From an uncultured Oscillospiraceae bacterium (GTDB taxonomy: Bacteria > Bacillota > Clostridia > Oscillospirales > Oscillospiraceae), in assembly GCA_900763675.1 (NCBI GenBank), contig CAAFLE010000095.1, positions 12,718 through 76,717 on the forward strand: DNA of 64,000 bases. The letters are read 5' to 3'. Numbering within the stretch: the first letter of the stretch is position 1; the number at the start of each line of letters is the position of its first letter. The notes under the pieces are model-generated. The model was not told the origin of the DNA and ran no database searches. It saw only the letters and a program-made list of their open reading frames with translations. The position numbers and the translations under genes are program-made. Positions 62,888 through 64,000 of this stretch are shown here, in pieces.

Positions 62888-64000
62888 ATGGATACGAACA
62901 AACAGGACAAATACCGCGGCATTATGCTTGACGGCCGGTACGAGCTTCTCGAACCGATCGGCAGCGGCGGCATGGCGGTTGTATATAAAGCAATGTGTCA
63001 CCGGCTCAACCGGTACGTCGCAGTAAAGATCATGCGGCCCGAGCTTGCCAAGAATGAAAAGTTCCGCCGCCGCTTCCAGACGGAATCGCAGGCGATCGCC
63101 AAGCTGAGCCATCCGAACATCGTCGGTGTATACGATGTGAGCCGCACGGATCACATTGAGTATATTGTCATGGAGCTGGTGGACGGCATCACTCTCAAGC
63201 AGTATCTCCAGGACCACGGTCCGCTCGACGCGCTTCATACGGTGAATTTTTCGCTCCAGATTGCCCGAGCGCTCAGCCACGCGCACGGCAAGGGCATCGT
63301 CCACCGCGACATTAAGCCGCAGAACATTCTCGTCGTCGGCGACGGTGCGATTAAGGTCGCCGATTTCGGCATTGCCAACCTTCAGTCCGAGATGCCGGAC
63401 GTGGAAAACGAGGCGATCGGCTCGGTGCATTATATCTCTCCCGAGCAAGCACGCGGTCTCCCCGTGGACGGGCGGAGCGACATTTATTCGCTCGGCATCG
63501 TCATGTATGAAATGCTTACCGGCAAGCTGCCTTTCGACGGCGACGACGACCGCGCCGTGGCGCTCAAGCACCTTTCCGCTGTGCCGACGCCGCTTCACGA
63601 GATCATGCCGTCCGTTCCGGAGCGGCTGGAAGCCATCGTTATGAAAGCGATGGATGCCTCGCTCGACACCCGTTACCAGACGGCGGACGCGCTCGTCGCC
63701 GATCTGGAAGTGTTTCAGAAAACGCTGACCGGCTCGCTGGATATGCTGGAGGGGAATGTTGCGCCGATGAACACTGCGGGCGAGCTTGGCAGGGAGGACT
63801 ATGCCCGCCGCCGCCGCCGCGCCCACAGTGTCAGTATGCTTTCCGGGTTCTTCGGCGTTATGGCGGCGATCCTCATCATTGCGGTTTTCCTCTGGAACTA
63901 TTTTCTGAGCGATATTTTTGTTGTGAATCAGCGCGTAGCCATTCCCAACTTTGTCGGCTCCAATTACGAAACGATTATCAACAGCAAAGAATTTAAAGAT
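62888..64000 (+). CDS. prkC: PASTA-domain serine/threonine kinase PrkC (3' end outside window)
   Basis: 371 codons are visible. The kinase domain has IGSGGMAVVYKA, K47 in VAVKIM, HRDIKPQN and DFGIAN, and an activation loop ending GSVHYISPEQARG. After a basic juxtamembrane stretch there is one span at about residues 317-340 (LSGFFGVMAAILIIAVFLW). The first PASTA repeat begins at VAIPNFVGSNYETI, where the window ends. PASTA domains sense muropeptides or lipid II at the cell surface. Confidence 0.95.
   Translation, partial: MDTNKQDKYRGIMLDGRYELLEPIGSGGMAVVYKAMCHRLNRYVAVKIMRPELAKNEKFRRRFQTESQAIAKLSHPNIVGVYDVSRTDHIEYIVMELVDGITLKQYLQDHGPLDALHTVNFSLQIARALSHAHGKGIVHRDIKPQNILVVGDGAIKVADFGIANLQSEMPDVENEAIGSVHYISPEQARGLPVDGRSDIYSLGIVMYEMLTGKLPFDGDDDRAVALKHLSAVPTPLHEIMPSVPERLEAIVMKAMDASLDTRYQTADALVADLEVFQKTLTGSLDMLEGNVAPMNTAGELGREDYARRRRRAHSVSMLSGFFGVMAAILIIAVFLWNYFLSDIFVVNQRVAIPNFVGSNYETIINSKEFKD

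Overview
The window looks like a chromosomal segment of a GC-rich, strictly anaerobic, Gram-positive Clostridia species, most like the Oscillospiraceae (Oscillibacter/Flavonifractor/Intestinimonas type). The evidence is an IspH-ribosomal protein S1 fusion, the order gmk-rpoZ-priA-def-fmt-rsmB-rlmN-PP2C-PASTA kinase, c-di-AMP synthesis genes (cdaA-cdaR), a GerW sporulation protein, RemA, ScpAB, RqcH and several oxygen-sensitive Fe-S enzymes. GC content looks close to sixty percent by eye (not computed). I see no IS element, phage gene or CRISPR array, and no gene-free stretch longer than 300 bases.

Positions 1-18860 are the accessory part. A truncated Old-Yellow-Enzyme type enoate/dienoyl-CoA reductase (minus) diverges from a nine-gene plus-strand cluster (2366-10979), the most interesting object here. 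The cluster holds a CooC-type ATPase, two paralogous pairs of 2-hydroxyacyl-CoA dehydratase/benzoyl-CoA reductase-like subunits, one ATP-driven activase, two paralogous one-span membrane peptides, and an orphan protein that matches the central domain of acetyl-CoA synthase but stops where the nickel A-cluster should be. No CO dehydrogenase and no enzymes of a known hydroxyacyl-CoA pathway accompany it. I infer an ATP-driven low-potential reductase or dehydratase system of unknown substrate. Next come a minus-strand group (AraC regulator, dapF, DUF402), a divergent dicarboxylate/amino-acid symporter, two GNAT acetyltransferases, and a two-gene redox operon (CrtI-like FAD oxidoreductase plus a ferredoxin reductase with a [2Fe-2S] domain).

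Positions 18900-64000 are mostly housekeeping genes on the plus strand, with tRNA-Ala(CGC), an SLH-type secreted protein and a DUF1540 peptide on the minus strand. In order they are: uppP-ftsK-mrnC-rqcH; rplS behind a structured leader; lepB-rbgA-rnhB-yraN; a phosphoesterase; tig-clpP-clpX-lon-engB (folding and proteolysis); M50 protease-scpA-scpB-DUF2953-gerW-dacF-rluB (chromosome segregation and sporulation); rpiR-type regulator-flavoprotein-cmk-plsC-ispH/rpsA; carD-ispD-ispF (isoprenoids); a DUF3343/cysteine desulfurase-like pair; cdaA-cdaR-DUF5685-J-domain protein; and yicC-remA-gmk-rpoZ-priA-def-fmt-rsmB-rlmN-prpC-prkC, the last running off the window.

Regulatory signals read directly include several good sigma-A type promoters, strong intrinsic terminators, two hairpins that would bury Shine-Dalgarno sequences, a candidate leaderless transcript at the M50 protease, and an internal ribosome binding site in the IspH-S1 fusion.
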